Positions 6,908 through 13,510 are shown, numbered from the stretch's first letter. The stretch: DNA of 19,192 bases from Pseudomonadota bacterium (GCA_021850555.1 JAJZLX010000546.1:1-19192); one strand, 5' to 3'. A program made the numbers and translations. The notes: a model not told the origin generated them from the sequence alone.

Positions 6908-6923
6908 TGTAAGGTTTGCCGAC
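6908..6923 (-). promoter_or_regulatory. candidate PrsR box upstream of the NYGNQG-repeat gene
   Basis: On the + strand, TGTAAGGTTTGCCGAC matches the TGTAA-N7-CGAC element found before all five clustered PEP-CTERM genes. Its centre is 97 bp from the GC of the promoter. A looser copy with longer spacing lies at 6933-6952. Confidence 0.65.
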
Positions 6924-6979
6924 ATGGAATTATGTAAAAATAAAGATGCGACCTGACAGTGGAGGAGATTCCGCTGCGC

Positions 6980-7010
6980 AAAAAAGAGCGGCCCCGTGAG
7001 GGGCCGCTCT
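6980..7010 (-). terminator. Rho-independent terminator of the PEP-CTERM gene at 7048-7800
   Basis: AGAGCGGCCCC, loop GTGA and GGGGCCGCTCT (6985-7010) are followed by a T-run on the - strand, 38 bases past the stop. Confidence 0.9.
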
Positions 7011-7047
7011 GAGGACACCCGAGGGTGTCGGGACGTACCGGAATCGC

Positions 7048-7800
7048 TCAGCTCTGGCGGGCGCGGCGGCGCACGAACAGCGCGCAACCGAGCAGGCCCG
7101 CGGCGAAGAGCGCCAGCGTGCCGGGCTCCGGCACGGTGGTGACCGACATGAGCACGATGTTGTTATTCGAATCTGTCGCCGGATCCGGCGCGCCCGTACC
7201 CGGTGTGCACGAAGCGGTGTTGTCCGGGCAGGGTACATCCACGACGTACCCAAAATAGTTAGCGTTTGCAAGTCCGGTTAGCGTCACGGTGCTGTCGCTG
7301 TTTCCCCCGACGCCGGCGGCCAATGCGGTGCAGCCGCCGTCATTGCTGCAGCCCATCACCTGCCAGGACTCTCCACTCTGCACCGAGCCAAGCTCGAGGC
7401 CCGAGATGTACCCGGATGTGGCGATCAGGCCAATGGCATTCGGGTAGTAGATCTCGTTATCGCCCGAGGGGTCCGGCTCTAGGCCGAGCCCGGTCTCCAC
7501 GGGGTTTCCCGCAGTGTACTTGTAAAAGAGGCAGGGCTCCGAGGTCGTGCTGGAGCAGGAACTCTCATTCCACATCCCCATTGCTCCCCCCGGCACGAGC
7601 GCAAACGCCGTCAAACCCGTCCCCGGAAACGTGTATTGCGCCCCGAGAATGGTGTTATTGAGCCCCGTCCAGCCGGCGCTGAAATTGATGGTATTCGTCG
7701 AGGAGGGCCCGGTCCCGATGATGGTGGCGGAGGCGCTCCCGATAAATGCCAGGGACAGCGCGGCGCCTATGGCCAGTGAGCGTAACGAAAGCCTGTTCAT
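7048..7800 (-). CDS. PEP-CTERM sorting domain protein, cysteine-containing
   Basis: This encodes 250 residues. The ATG at 7800 is preferred because GGGGA lies upstream at suitable spacing and the sigma-54 promoter falls in the 5' part of the longer frame. A signal peptide (residues 1-25, ending SASA) precedes a secreted domain of about 195 residues with several Cys residues and many Gly, Ser, Thr and Asn residues. The end is VPEPGTLALFAAGLLGCALFVRRRARQS. The middle section, around ETGLGLEPDPSGDNEIYYP and SGESWQVMG, is recognisably related to the protein at 9011-9733 (GLGLTDDRYPDDEI, TGGEAWAVWGSN), so these two are paralogues in their exported parts as well. It is probably an exosortase-processed surface or matrix protein whose exact function is not known. 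Confidence 0.92.
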   Translation of the reverse strand: MNRLSLRSLAIGAALSLAFIGSASATIIGTGPSSTNTINFSAGWTGLNNTILGAQYTFPGTGLTAFALVPGGAMGMWNESSCSSTTSEPCLFYKYTAGNPVETGLGLEPDPSGDNEIYYPNAIGLIATSGYISGLELGSVQSGESWQVMGCSNDGGCTALAAGVGGNSDSTVTLTGLANANYFGYVVDVPCPDNTASCTPGTGAPDPATDSNNNIVLMSVTTVPEPGTLALFAAGLLGCALFVRRRARQS

Positions 7801-7842
7801 TAAGATTCCCCGTAGGTGGTTCAAGCAGATTCTGCTTAGCTC

Positions 7843-7859
7843 AAGCAAGTTCCAGGCCA
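7843..7859 (-). promoter_or_regulatory. sigma-54 promoter of the PEP-CTERM gene at 7048-7800
   Basis: On the - strand it reads TGGCCTGGAACTTGCTT with exact GG-N10-GC spacing. The GC is about 45 bp from the ATG. Confidence 0.85.
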
Positions 7860-7921
7860 GGCACAAATTTCCCTGTAAATCAACGCATTGAGAAGGAGTT
7901 ATGATTATGTCAACTGATTTT

Positions 7922-7937
7922 TGTAAAGGCGGCCGAC
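7922..7937 (-). promoter_or_regulatory. candidate PrsR box upstream of the PEP-CTERM gene at 7048-7800
   Basis: On the + strand, TGTAAAGGCGGCCGAC has the TGTAA-N7-CGAC form. Its centre is 84 bp from the promoter GC. Confidence 0.65.
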
Positions 7938-7960
7938 GCCAGGATGCGAGATCCTGAAAT

Positions 7961-7989
7961 GAGCACGGCCCCTGGAAGGGGCCGTGCTC
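7961..7989 (-). terminator. hairpin terminator of the PEP-CTERM gene at 8019-8747
   Basis: There are 13-bp arms GAGCACGGCCCCT and AGGGGCCGTGCTC with loop GGA, 29 bases past the stop. Only a short ATTTC follows instead of a T-run, so it may be less efficient than its neighbours. Confidence 0.75.
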
Positions 7990-8018
7990 GGGACATCAAG
8001 AGGTTGCTTGTGTCAGGA

Positions 8019-8747
8019 TCAGCTCTGCCTTGCGCGGCGGCGGGCGGCGAACAGCCCGACACCCAGCAGGCCTGCGGCGAAGAGGGCCAGGGTGCCCGGC
8101 TCCGGGACGGTGGTGCCGGGTCCGCCTGCGATGTTACCGGTGAGGCCGCCGGGGCCGCATGTTCCGTCGACCACGTTAGTGCAGATGTCCGCCGCGAAAT
8201 GGAAACCACTGCCGTTGGCCATGAAGTCACCGAGGCCGACGTTTTCCACCGTGAAGTTGAGCTTGCCGGTGTAAGGGCTGCTGCCGCCGCTGCCGCACGC
8301 CCCGCCTGCGCAGGTCACCGCATAGTCCCAATAGCCGGCCCCGCCGGTGTGCAAGGCATCATTCGCGCTGCTGACTGACCAGGTGGTGCCGGCGAGTGAG
8401 CCGCCGACTACCGAGAAATCCGAGGTCAGGCTTGTGATCGTGAGGGGGGAATTACTCATCTCCCACACCAGCGAGTGGCCCGCGCCCGTATCCACGAATC
8501 CCTCAGTGCCGGCCAGGGACACCGAGACGTTGACGTTGCTGCCGCTGCTCGTGAGCGTCACGACCCCATAGGGACCCGATGGGGGCGTGCCCGAGCCCAC
8601 GTACTGATTCAAGGAATACGTCAGGACACCCGCATGAGCCTGCGGCACGAGGGCGGCCACGGAGGCCGCAATGGCCGTCAAAGCGAGAGCCTTCACCGTC
8701 GAGCGCACGAGCGCGGATCGTTTGGTGGACACGGTGCACGGTTTCAT
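8019..8747 (-). CDS. PEP-CTERM sorting domain protein
   Basis: This encodes 242 residues. The ATG at 8747 has AGAGGG a few bases upstream. An N-terminal extension with basic residues leads into a hydrophobic signal segment (VKALALTAIAASVAALVPQAHA, cleavage near 39). The mature part is a beta-rich, Gly/Ser-rich domain of about 165 residues with phrases such as VTLTSSGSNVNVSVSLAGTEGFVDTGAGHSL and TGKLNFTVENVGLGDF, and paired cysteines (TCAGGACG, CTNVVDGTCG). It ends TTVPEPGTLALFAAGLLGVGLFAARRRARQS. By family it is exported and sorted by exosortase XrtA to the exopolysaccharide matrix or surface. The mature domain gives no enzymatic motif, so no activity is proposed. Confidence 0.92.
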   Translation of the reverse strand: MKPCTVSTKRSALVRSTVKALALTAIAASVAALVPQAHAGVLTYSLNQYVGSGTPPSGPYGVVTLTSSGSNVNVSVSLAGTEGFVDTGAGHSLVWEMSNSPLTITSLTSDFSVVGGSLAGTTWSVSSANDALHTGGAGYWDYAVTCAGGACGSGGSSPYTGKLNFTVENVGLGDFMANGSGFHFAADICTNVVDGTCGPGGLTGNIAGGPGTTVPEPGTLALFAAGLLGVGLFAARRRARQS

Positions 8748-8784
8748 AGAGGCCCTCTTGGATTTACTGCAGGCAGAGGACGGG

Positions 8785-8801
8785 AAGCAAGTACCGTGCC
8801 A
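8785..8801 (-). promoter_or_regulatory. sigma-54 promoter of the PEP-CTERM gene at 8019-8747
   Basis: The - strand reads TGGCACGGTACTTGCTT, a full match to the TGGCACG-N4-TTGCW consensus. The GC is about 40 bp from the ATG. It is the strongest of the five. Confidence 0.93.
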
Positions 8802-8876
8802 CAGAATCTTTTCATTTTTAAAACAGTGTATTGCGAATTATTTCTTCCCATCGGCATAGCAGGGCGGAGCCGGTAC

Positions 8877-8892
8877 CGTAAATTCTGCCGAC
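8877..8892 (-). promoter_or_regulatory. candidate PrsR box upstream of the PEP-CTERM gene at 8019-8747
   Basis: On the + strand, CGTAAATTCTGCCGAC fits the element with one mismatch at the first base. Its centre is 97 bp from the promoter GC, the same distance as for the NYGNQG-repeat gene. Confidence 0.6.
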
Positions 8893-8970
8893 ACCTTGCC
8901 CAAAGCCGTCCTCGCGGCTCATGTCGAGCCGGATTCGGGCGGAGCGGGCGCTCGCATTGGGAGTAGGAAA

Positions 8971-8997
8971 GGAACGGCCTCCTGAAGAGGCCGTTCC
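8971..8997 (-). terminator. hairpin terminator of the PEP-CTERM gene at 9011-9733
   Basis: GGAACGGCCTC, loop CTGAA and GAGGCCGTTCC are followed by TTTCC on the - strand, beginning 13 bases past the stop. Confidence 0.8.
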
Positions 8998-9010
8998 AAG
9001 GACGCGCGCA

Positions 9011-9733
9011 TCAGGGTCGATCTGAATCTCGGCGCTGCCGGAGGAGACGCCGGCGGGAGGCAAACAGTGCGCCGCCGAGGAGACCCGCACCGAAGAGCGC
9101 CAGAGTGCCGGGCTCGGGCACCGAATTCCCGTTCGTAATGATTTCCGCCAACAGGATGTCGTTCGAGTTCGTGTACGGCATGCCGGTCGGGTCCCCGATG
9201 ATCAACTGGTCGTAGCCCGCCAGCGAGGCACCGGTGAAGTTCACCAGGTCCCCACCCATGCCACTGCCGAGCTCGGTCCAGGACTGTCCAGTGTTGCTAC
9301 CCCAGACTGCCCAGGCTTCCCCACCGGTGGAGGTGCCCTGAGCCGAGCCGATCACCACGTCGGTCGCAGGACCCGCTTGAGTGAGGTTGACATAGACGCC
9401 GTAGGGAGCGCTGATCTCATCGTCCGGATAGCGGTCATCGGTCAGGCCCAGGCCCTGCTCATCGATCGAGCCTCCATTCTTGGCGTACAGGTCGCCACTG
9501 CCGGCACACCACGAGCCGGGCGCCATACAGCCGGACGAGGTGTACGAGGCCACGTCCAGGCTCAGGCCGTCTTGCGTGAAGGTCATTTGGGTGGTGCCGA
9601 GATTGTAGCCTGGCGCTGCCGGGTTTCCGGTCAGCGTGAAGAAGTCCCAGGTGAGTGGGCCGGCCGAGGCCGGGGCTGCGGCCGCGCCGAGCAGTGTGGC
9701 GATGGACAATAGAGCGGCAATCTTGAGCTTCAT
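9011..9733 (-). CDS. PEP-CTERM sorting domain protein with extended basic tail
   Basis: This encodes 240 residues. The ATG at 9733 has a perfect GGAGGT 5 bases upstream; the longer frame to 9796 is leader. A signal peptide (MKLKIAALLSIATLLGAAAA...SA, about 24 residues) is followed by a secreted domain with conserved patches GLGLTDDRYPDDEI, GEAWAVWGSN and NDILLAEI, related to the protein at 7048-7800. The tail VPEPGTLALFGAGLLGGALFAS ends in RRRLLRQRRDSDRP, which is longer and more charged than the RRRARQS ends of its neighbours, probably from drift near the stop codon. The 41 bases encoding the PEP motif are identical to those of the gene at 10067-10759. It is expected to be exported and processed by exosortase; its specific role is unknown. 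Confidence 0.92.
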   Translation of the reverse strand: MKLKIAALLSIATLLGAAAAPASAGPLTWDFFTLTGNPAAPGYNLGTTQMTFTQDGLSLDVASYTSSGCMAPGSWCAGSGDLYAKNGGSIDEQGLGLTDDRYPDDEISAPYGVYVNLTQAGPATDVVIGSAQGTSTGGEAWAVWGSNTGQSWTELGSGMGGDLVNFTGASLAGYDQLIIGDPTGMPYTNSNDILLAEIITNGNSVPEPGTLALFGAGLLGGALFASRRRLLRQRRDSDRP

Positions 9734-9801
9734 TACGACCTCCTCTCCCGAGAGTCGGGAAGAGTGTCTTCGTGAAAAGAATGTCCTCCGCGTCAATGGT
9801 G

Positions 9802-9818
9802 GAGCAATTATCGGACCA
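9802..9818 (-). promoter_or_regulatory. sigma-54 promoter of the PEP-CTERM gene at 9011-9733
   Basis: The - strand reads TGGTCCGATAATTGCTC with GG-N10-GC spacing. It lies about 71 bp from the ATG, the longest leader of the group. Confidence 0.78.
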
Positions 9819-9881
9819 GCCCAGAAATCTCGCCGAAAATCAAGTCAATGGAAAAATAGTGCGGTCATGGCGACAGTGTTA

Positions 9882-9897
9882 TGTAAAAAAACTCGAC
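9882..9897 (-). promoter_or_regulatory. candidate PrsR box upstream of the PEP-CTERM gene at 9011-9733
   Basis: On the + strand, TGTAAAAAAACTCGAC has the TGTAA-N7-CGAC form, centred 85 bp from the promoter GC. With the promoter and the next gene's terminator, it accounts for the 333-bp gap 9734-10066; nothing else is visible there. Confidence 0.65.
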
Positions 9898-9985
9898 GCG
9901 CAGCCTCGACCGGGCGATTCGGGACTTTGAACATGTTGCGGTCCCGCAAAGCTTCTCATCGACTCGAGCGCTTGCCGGACGCATT

Positions 9986-10015
9986 AAAAAAAACGGCCCC
10001 TCGAGGGGGCCGTTT
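9986..10015 (-). terminator. Rho-independent terminator of the PEP-CTERM gene at 10067-10759
   Basis: AAACGGCCCC, loop TCGAG and GGGGCCGTTT are followed by a T-run on the - strand. The inner 21-22 bases equal those of the terminator at 6252-6276. Confidence 0.93.
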
Positions 10016-10066
10016 CAGGGATCCGTGTGCCTCGCGTCTTTGGGGCGAGGTCACCCGGTCTCGAGC

Positions 10067-10759
10067 TCAGCTCTGCCGCGCGCGACGGCGGCGGGAGGCG
10101 ACCAGCGCGCAGCCGAGGAGACCCGCACCGAAGAGCGCCAGAGTGCCGGGCTCCGGAACCGTCGAGAACCTCTGGTCAATGATGCTCAGAGCGGCGTTCG
10201 CACAATCGGTGCCGCTGCACGTTCCAGCGTTATAGCTGATGTCCTTCGTGACGTACACATTCGAGTAGTTGCCTCCCAGCGAAAGCTCTCCCGTCAACGA
10301 TGACGGGGGATCGTATACGCTCAGGCAGCTGCCGCCGAGCAGGTTGGTGTGGCCGGCGTTCGAGTACGCGCACTCCGTGATCGTGACATTCGCGCCCGAG
10401 CCGACGAGGGTGGCACCGCCCAAGCCGAGCCAGATGTCGCTGATCATCGTTCCTGAGGAAGCGGAGGCCTGATAATTGAGCGCCACGTCTCCGTATGATC
10501 CGCTGCCGAATGCATCGAAGTTGCCATTGAATTCGATGCCCGGATCACCAGTCATCGGGCTCAGGCTGTTGACCGAGATGCTGCTCACGGACGTCGGCGA
10601 GTAATTGCCGAATCCCGTGATCGTGGCGCTGAAATTCGAGAATGTCAGCGGCCCTGAGGTCAAGGTTGTCGAGGCCGAAATGGGGTCGGCAAGAGCCGTG
10701 CCCACCGCCATTGCGCCGATTGCGGCGATGAGGCTGAGCTTAGAGATGTGCCTGATCAT
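10067..10759 (-). CDS. PEP-CTERM sorting domain protein
   Basis: This encodes 230 residues. The ATG at 10759 is preceded by GGGAG at normal spacing. A signal peptide of about 24 residues (LSLIAAIGAMAVGTALA) leads into a beta-rich domain. Phrases such as GSYGDVALNYQASASSGTMISDIWL, and VYVTKDISYN followed by AALSIIDQRFS just before the PEP motif, resemble a widespread PEP-CTERM protein type found in several phyla. Four cysteines (ECAYS, GSCLS, GTCSGTDC region) could form disulfides. The C terminus is TVPEPGTLALFGAGLLG, a hydrophobic helix and RRRRARQS. It is the first gene of the - strand PEP-CTERM series and has its own promoter and terminator. It is probably a surface or matrix protein; no enzymatic role is claimed. 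Confidence 0.93.
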   Translation of the reverse strand: MIRHISKLSLIAAIGAMAVGTALADPISASTTLTSGPLTFSNFSATITGFGNYSPTSVSSISVNSLSPMTGDPGIEFNGNFDAFGSGSYGDVALNYQASASSGTMISDIWLGLGGATLVGSGANVTITECAYSNAGHTNLLGGSCLSVYDPPSSLTGELSLGGNYSNVYVTKDISYNAGTCSGTDCANAALSIIDQRFSTVPEPGTLALFGAGLLGCALVASRRRRARQS

Positions 10760-10800
10760 TGTCGAACTCCCAGTAAATGGTGGTCTCCACGACCGATTTG

Positions 10801-10817
10801 ATGCAATGGGTATGCCA
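10801..10817 (-). promoter_or_regulatory. sigma-54 promoter of the PEP-CTERM gene at 10067-10759
   Basis: The - strand reads TGGCATACCCATTGCAT, with GG-N10-GC spacing. The GC is about 44 bp from the ATG. Confidence 0.85.
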
Positions 10818-10846
10818 TAGTAAATTATTCCATGTATATCAGTGAC

Positions 10847-10862
10847 GTATAAAAAAACCGAC
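10847..10862 (-). promoter_or_regulatory. possible second, promoter-proximal PrsR box
   Basis: On the + strand, GTATAAAAAAACCGAC resembles the box but deviates in the TGTAA half. Its centre is only 51 bp from the promoter GC, so it is weaker evidence than the site at 10880. Confidence 0.35.
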
Positions 10863-10879
10863 CGAACGATCGCCTGGGG

Positions 10880-10895
10880 TGTAAATTTTCTCGAC
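10880..10895 (-). promoter_or_regulatory. candidate PrsR box upstream of the PEP-CTERM gene at 10067-10759
   Basis: On the + strand, TGTAAATTTTCTCGAC fits the TGTAA-N7-CGAC element, centred 84 bp from the promoter GC. Confidence 0.65.
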
Positions 10896-11474
10896 GATCG
10901 AATCCGGATCTAATTGATGTAAGACCCGCCCAGAGGCGGCCTGCTGAATCCGGTCCCCAGCAGCATACAGATCAGTTTCGGGCGAACGGGTGACCGTGAG
11001 ACATTGCCAAGCCCCCCATCTCGATGTCCGTGGAGAACTCCGCCAACACACCCCGTTCCCCCACCACGCTGGTCTGGCGGATCTCCACGTTGAGATTTGG
11101 GTCTCGAAAGATCCCAACAGGCCGGCAGCCACGGTGAGGTCCTGTGCTGTGTTGTCGATGGAGTCATGCTGCACTGTTGCCGAGCTCATCATTCGTATCT
11201 GACGACGTCGCTCGATGCAAGGCTCATGCCATTTTGACATTGCCTTTGAACCTCCCTTGAAATCAACGTCTTACATTGGCGACATTCAGCTCAAATTCAG
11301 CCCTGTTAACCTAATCTACTTCGGTTTAACCTAATCTGGTGTTGGCCGCCGCGGCATCGAGAACGCTGTCAAAGATTTCGACATTTCGGATCCGCGGCAC
11401 TTCGGCTGGGGAACGTCCATGGCACTATGGGGGGCCGTACCCTGTCTCGATTCGCATGCCTGAAGGAGGGCATC
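10896..11474. other. long non-coding stretch between the PEP-CTERM block and the NHL lipoprotein
   Basis: No convincing intact gene is present. On the - strand an open frame begins at 11240 after GGGAGG, and a different frame between about 11115 and 10980 encodes protein-like sequence (LNVEIRQTSVVGERGVLAEF). This could be a decayed gene, but it is not recognised. The stretch also holds the direct repeats at 11306-11337. Confidence 0.4.
11306..11337. repeat. two 12-bp direct repeats spaced two helical turns
   Basis: TTAACCTAATCT occurs at 11306-11317 and again, without mismatch, at 11326-11337, a 20-bp period. The pair lies about 140 bp upstream of the NHL lipoprotein start and would place two identical regulator sites on one face of the DNA. 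Confidence 0.6.
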
Positions 11475-13421
11475 ATGCGTACTCATCGTGTTGGATTTGG
11501 CGCCGGGCGCTGGATGCTGTGCATCCTCGGCTGCCTGGCGCTCGCCGCCTGCGGGGGCGGCGGGAGCGGGAGCGGGAGCGGGAGCAGTAGCAGTAGCAGC
11601 GGGGGAGGGAGCAGTTCCGCCACCTTCAGTGTGAGCGGCAACATCAAAGGCCTCGACGCTTCCGGCCTCGTGCTCGAGGACAATGGCGGGAATAGCCTTA
11701 CGGTGCCCTCCGGAGCGAGTACGTTCACCTTTACCACCGATCTCGCAAGCGGCGCCAGCTATGATGTAACGGTGGCACAGCAGCCCACGGGAGAGAACTG
11801 CTCGGTCTCCTCCAGCACCGGCACGGTCTCGGGAAACGTGACCTCGGTCGCTGTGGCCTGCACCGTCGATACCTACACGATCGGCGGCAACATCAAAGGT
11901 CTCAATGCTTCCGGCCTCGTGCTCGAGGACAACGGCGGGGATAACCTCACGGTGCCCTCCGGAGCGACCACCTTCACCTTTGCCACCAAGCTTGCAAGCG
12001 GCGCCACTTACGACGTCAAGGTCGCTTCGCAGCCGTCGACCGAAAATTGCCTGATGACCTCGGGCGGCAGCGGCACGGTCTCGGGCAACGTGACCAATGT
12101 GACCGTGACCTGCTCGGGAAGCGGCTATACCGTTTCCGGCACCCTCACCGGCCTGTCGACCGCGGGGTTGAAGCTGCAGGATTACAAGGGCGGCGAAACG
12201 ATCTCCGTGGCCGCCGGGGCGACGAGCTTCCAGTTCACTCAATCGGTCATGTACGGGACCGATGTGGACGTGACGGTCAACACGCAGCCCTTCTGGCAGA
12301 CCTGCACGGCGGGATCGTCCAATTTCACCGGCCCGATCACGTCTAACCTGACATCCGATACCTTCAGCTGTGCGCCGGACACGGCCAACGTGACGACCTT
12401 CGCAGGCACCACCACCGCCGGTCACGCCGATGGCACCGGGTCGGCCGCCTCGTTTGATGCCCCGTCCGGCGTCGCCATGGATTCCTCCGGCAACATCTAT
12501 GTGGCCGATACCCTGAATGACGAGATCCGCGAGATCACGCCCGCGGGCGCGGTGACGACATTGGCCGGTACCGCCGGAACGACGGGTAGCGTCAACGGAA
12601 ACGGAACCGTGGCATTGTTCAGCGGCCCGACGGGTATCGCGGTGAATTCCGCGGGCGATATCTTCGTGGCCGATAGCGGCAACAACGAGATCCGTGAGAT
12701 TGTGTGCACCGGAACGACCGCCAGTACCTGTACCGTCTCGACGCTGGCGGGCTCGACCACGCCCGGAAATACCAATGGCCTCGGAACGCAGGCCTTGTTC
12801 CGATTCCCGACAGAAGTGGCGGTCGATTCCTCCGGCAACCTGTACGTGGCCGATACTCAGAACCAAGAGATCCGTGAGATTGTGTGTACCGCTTCTCCTC
12901 CGACAGCCGGTACCTGCACCGTCTCGACGCTCGCCGGCACCGGCTCGCCGGGCAGCACCAACGGCGTGGGCACCTCTGCCCAGTTTGACGCTCCAACCGG
13001 TGTGGCGGTGGACGCATCCGGCCACATTTACGTCGCCGATCAAAGCAACAACGAGATCCGCGAGATCGTGTGCACCGGAACGACCGCCAGCACCTGCACC
13101 GTCTCGACGCTGGCGGGCTCGACCACCGCCGGCAGTGCCGATGGCACCGGGAGCGCGGCCTCGTTCAGAAGTCCAACCGGTATAGCGGTGGACTCGGGGG
13201 GAGATCTTTACGTCGCGGACAGCGGTAACGACGAAATCCGCTTGGTGACGCAGAACGGCGTCGTCACGACTCTGGCCGGTCAGGCGGGTGTCACGGGCTT
13301 CACCAATGGCACGGGTACGTCGGCACAGTTCAGCAGTCCAAGCGGTGTTGCGGTGGACACCTCGGGCAATCTGTTCGTGGGTGACTACGGCAACAACGAG
13401 ATCCGCGAACTCATGCCGTAA
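11475..13421 (+). CDS. NHL-repeat lipoprotein (surface beta-propeller)
   Basis: This encodes 648 residues. The ATG at 11475 follows AAGGAGGG with a 4-base gap. A lipobox (CLALAAC, Cys26) predicts lipid anchoring; the next roughly 20 residues are a Gly/Ser linker. Residues about 45-300 hold three modules of about 85 residues that open with SGNIKGL or SGTLTGL and end in a Cys-containing strand (VAVACTV type). Residues about 305-648 form six NHL repeats of the type VSTLAGSTTPGxxNGxGTxAxF, PTGVAVDSSGNLYVAD, NEIREI, which should fold into a six-bladed propeller. NHL propellers bind proteins, glycans or ligands; no enzyme site is evident. The gene precedes prsK in the same direction, separated by a strong hairpin, so a functional link to PEP-CTERM signalling is only inferred from position. 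Confidence 0.93.
   Translation: MRTHRVGFGAGRWMLCILGCLALAACGGGGSGSGSGSSSSSSGGGSSSATFSVSGNIKGLDASGLVLEDNGGNSLTVPSGASTFTFTTDLASGASYDVTVAQQPTGENCSVSSSTGTVSGNVTSVAVACTVDTYTIGGNIKGLNASGLVLEDNGGDNLTVPSGATTFTFATKLASGATYDVKVASQPSTENCLMTSGGSGTVSGNVTNVTVTCSGSGYTVSGTLTGLSTAGLKLQDYKGGETISVAAGATSFQFTQSVMYGTDVDVTVNTQPFWQTCTAGSSNFTGPITSNLTSDTFSCAPDTANVTTFAGTTTAGHADGTGSAASFDAPSGVAMDSSGNIYVADTLNDEIREITPAGAVTTLAGTAGTTGSVNGNGTVALFSGPTGIAVNSAGDIFVADSGNNEIREIVCTGTTASTCTVSTLAGSTTPGNTNGLGTQALFRFPTEVAVDSSGNLYVADTQNQEIREIVCTASPPTAGTCTVSTLAGTGSPGSTNGVGTSAQFDAPTGVAVDASGHIYVADQSNNEIREIVCTGTTASTCTVSTLAGSTTAGSADGTGSAASFRSPTGIAVDSGGDLYVADSGNDEIRLVTQNGVVTTLAGQAGVTGFTNGTGTSAQFSSPSGVAVDTSGNLFVGDYGNNEIRELMP
11580..12340 (+). 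repeat. three tandem modules of about 250 bp in the lipoprotein
   Basis: Modules starting near 11625, 11875 and 12120 encode related 80-85-residue domains. The first two are highly similar even at DNA level (SGLVLEDNGG, LTVPSGA, FTF), and the third is more diverged. Confidence 0.8.
12380..13421 (+). repeat. six tandem NHL-repeat coding units
   Basis: Units of about 165-185 bp encode NHL repeats. The units near 12700-12760 and 13060-13130 share long identical stretches (ending in VCTGTTASTCTVSTLAGSTT), indicating recent duplication or conversion. Confidence 0.85.
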
Positions 13422-13427
13422 CCTTAA

Positions 13428-13458
13428 CTGGCGGGCGGGCGCAGCGCCCGCCCGCCAG
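13428..13458 (+). terminator. GC-rich hairpin after the NHL lipoprotein gene
   Basis: CTGGCGGGCGGGC, loop GCAGC and GCCCGCCCGCCAG form a perfect 13-bp stem starting 6 bases past the stop. There is no T-run, so efficiency is uncertain. Confidence 0.7.
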
Positions 13459-13488
13459 TCCCCAGCGCCGTGTACCCGATCGCAGATT

Positions 13489-13510
13489 CCGAGCGACAGC
13501 GGACGCTCGG
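13489..13510. promoter_or_regulatory. perfect inverted repeat upstream of prsK
   Basis: CCGAGCG, 8 bases, then CGCTCGG ends 37 bp before the prsK GTG. It is a candidate operator for control of prsKR, or a leader hairpin. Confidence 0.45.

Noticed and set aside
6411..6956. + strand open frame made of Val/Ala/Leu repeats
   Set aside because: It is the reverse complement of the NYGNQG repeats; the - strand gene has signal peptide, sorting tail, Shine-Dalgarno, promoter and terminator.
11410..11423. GG-N10-GC upstream of the NHL lipoprotein
   Set aside because: Only the dinucleotides fit; the surrounding bases lack TGGCA and TTGC, and no TGTAA-N7-CGAC box is present.
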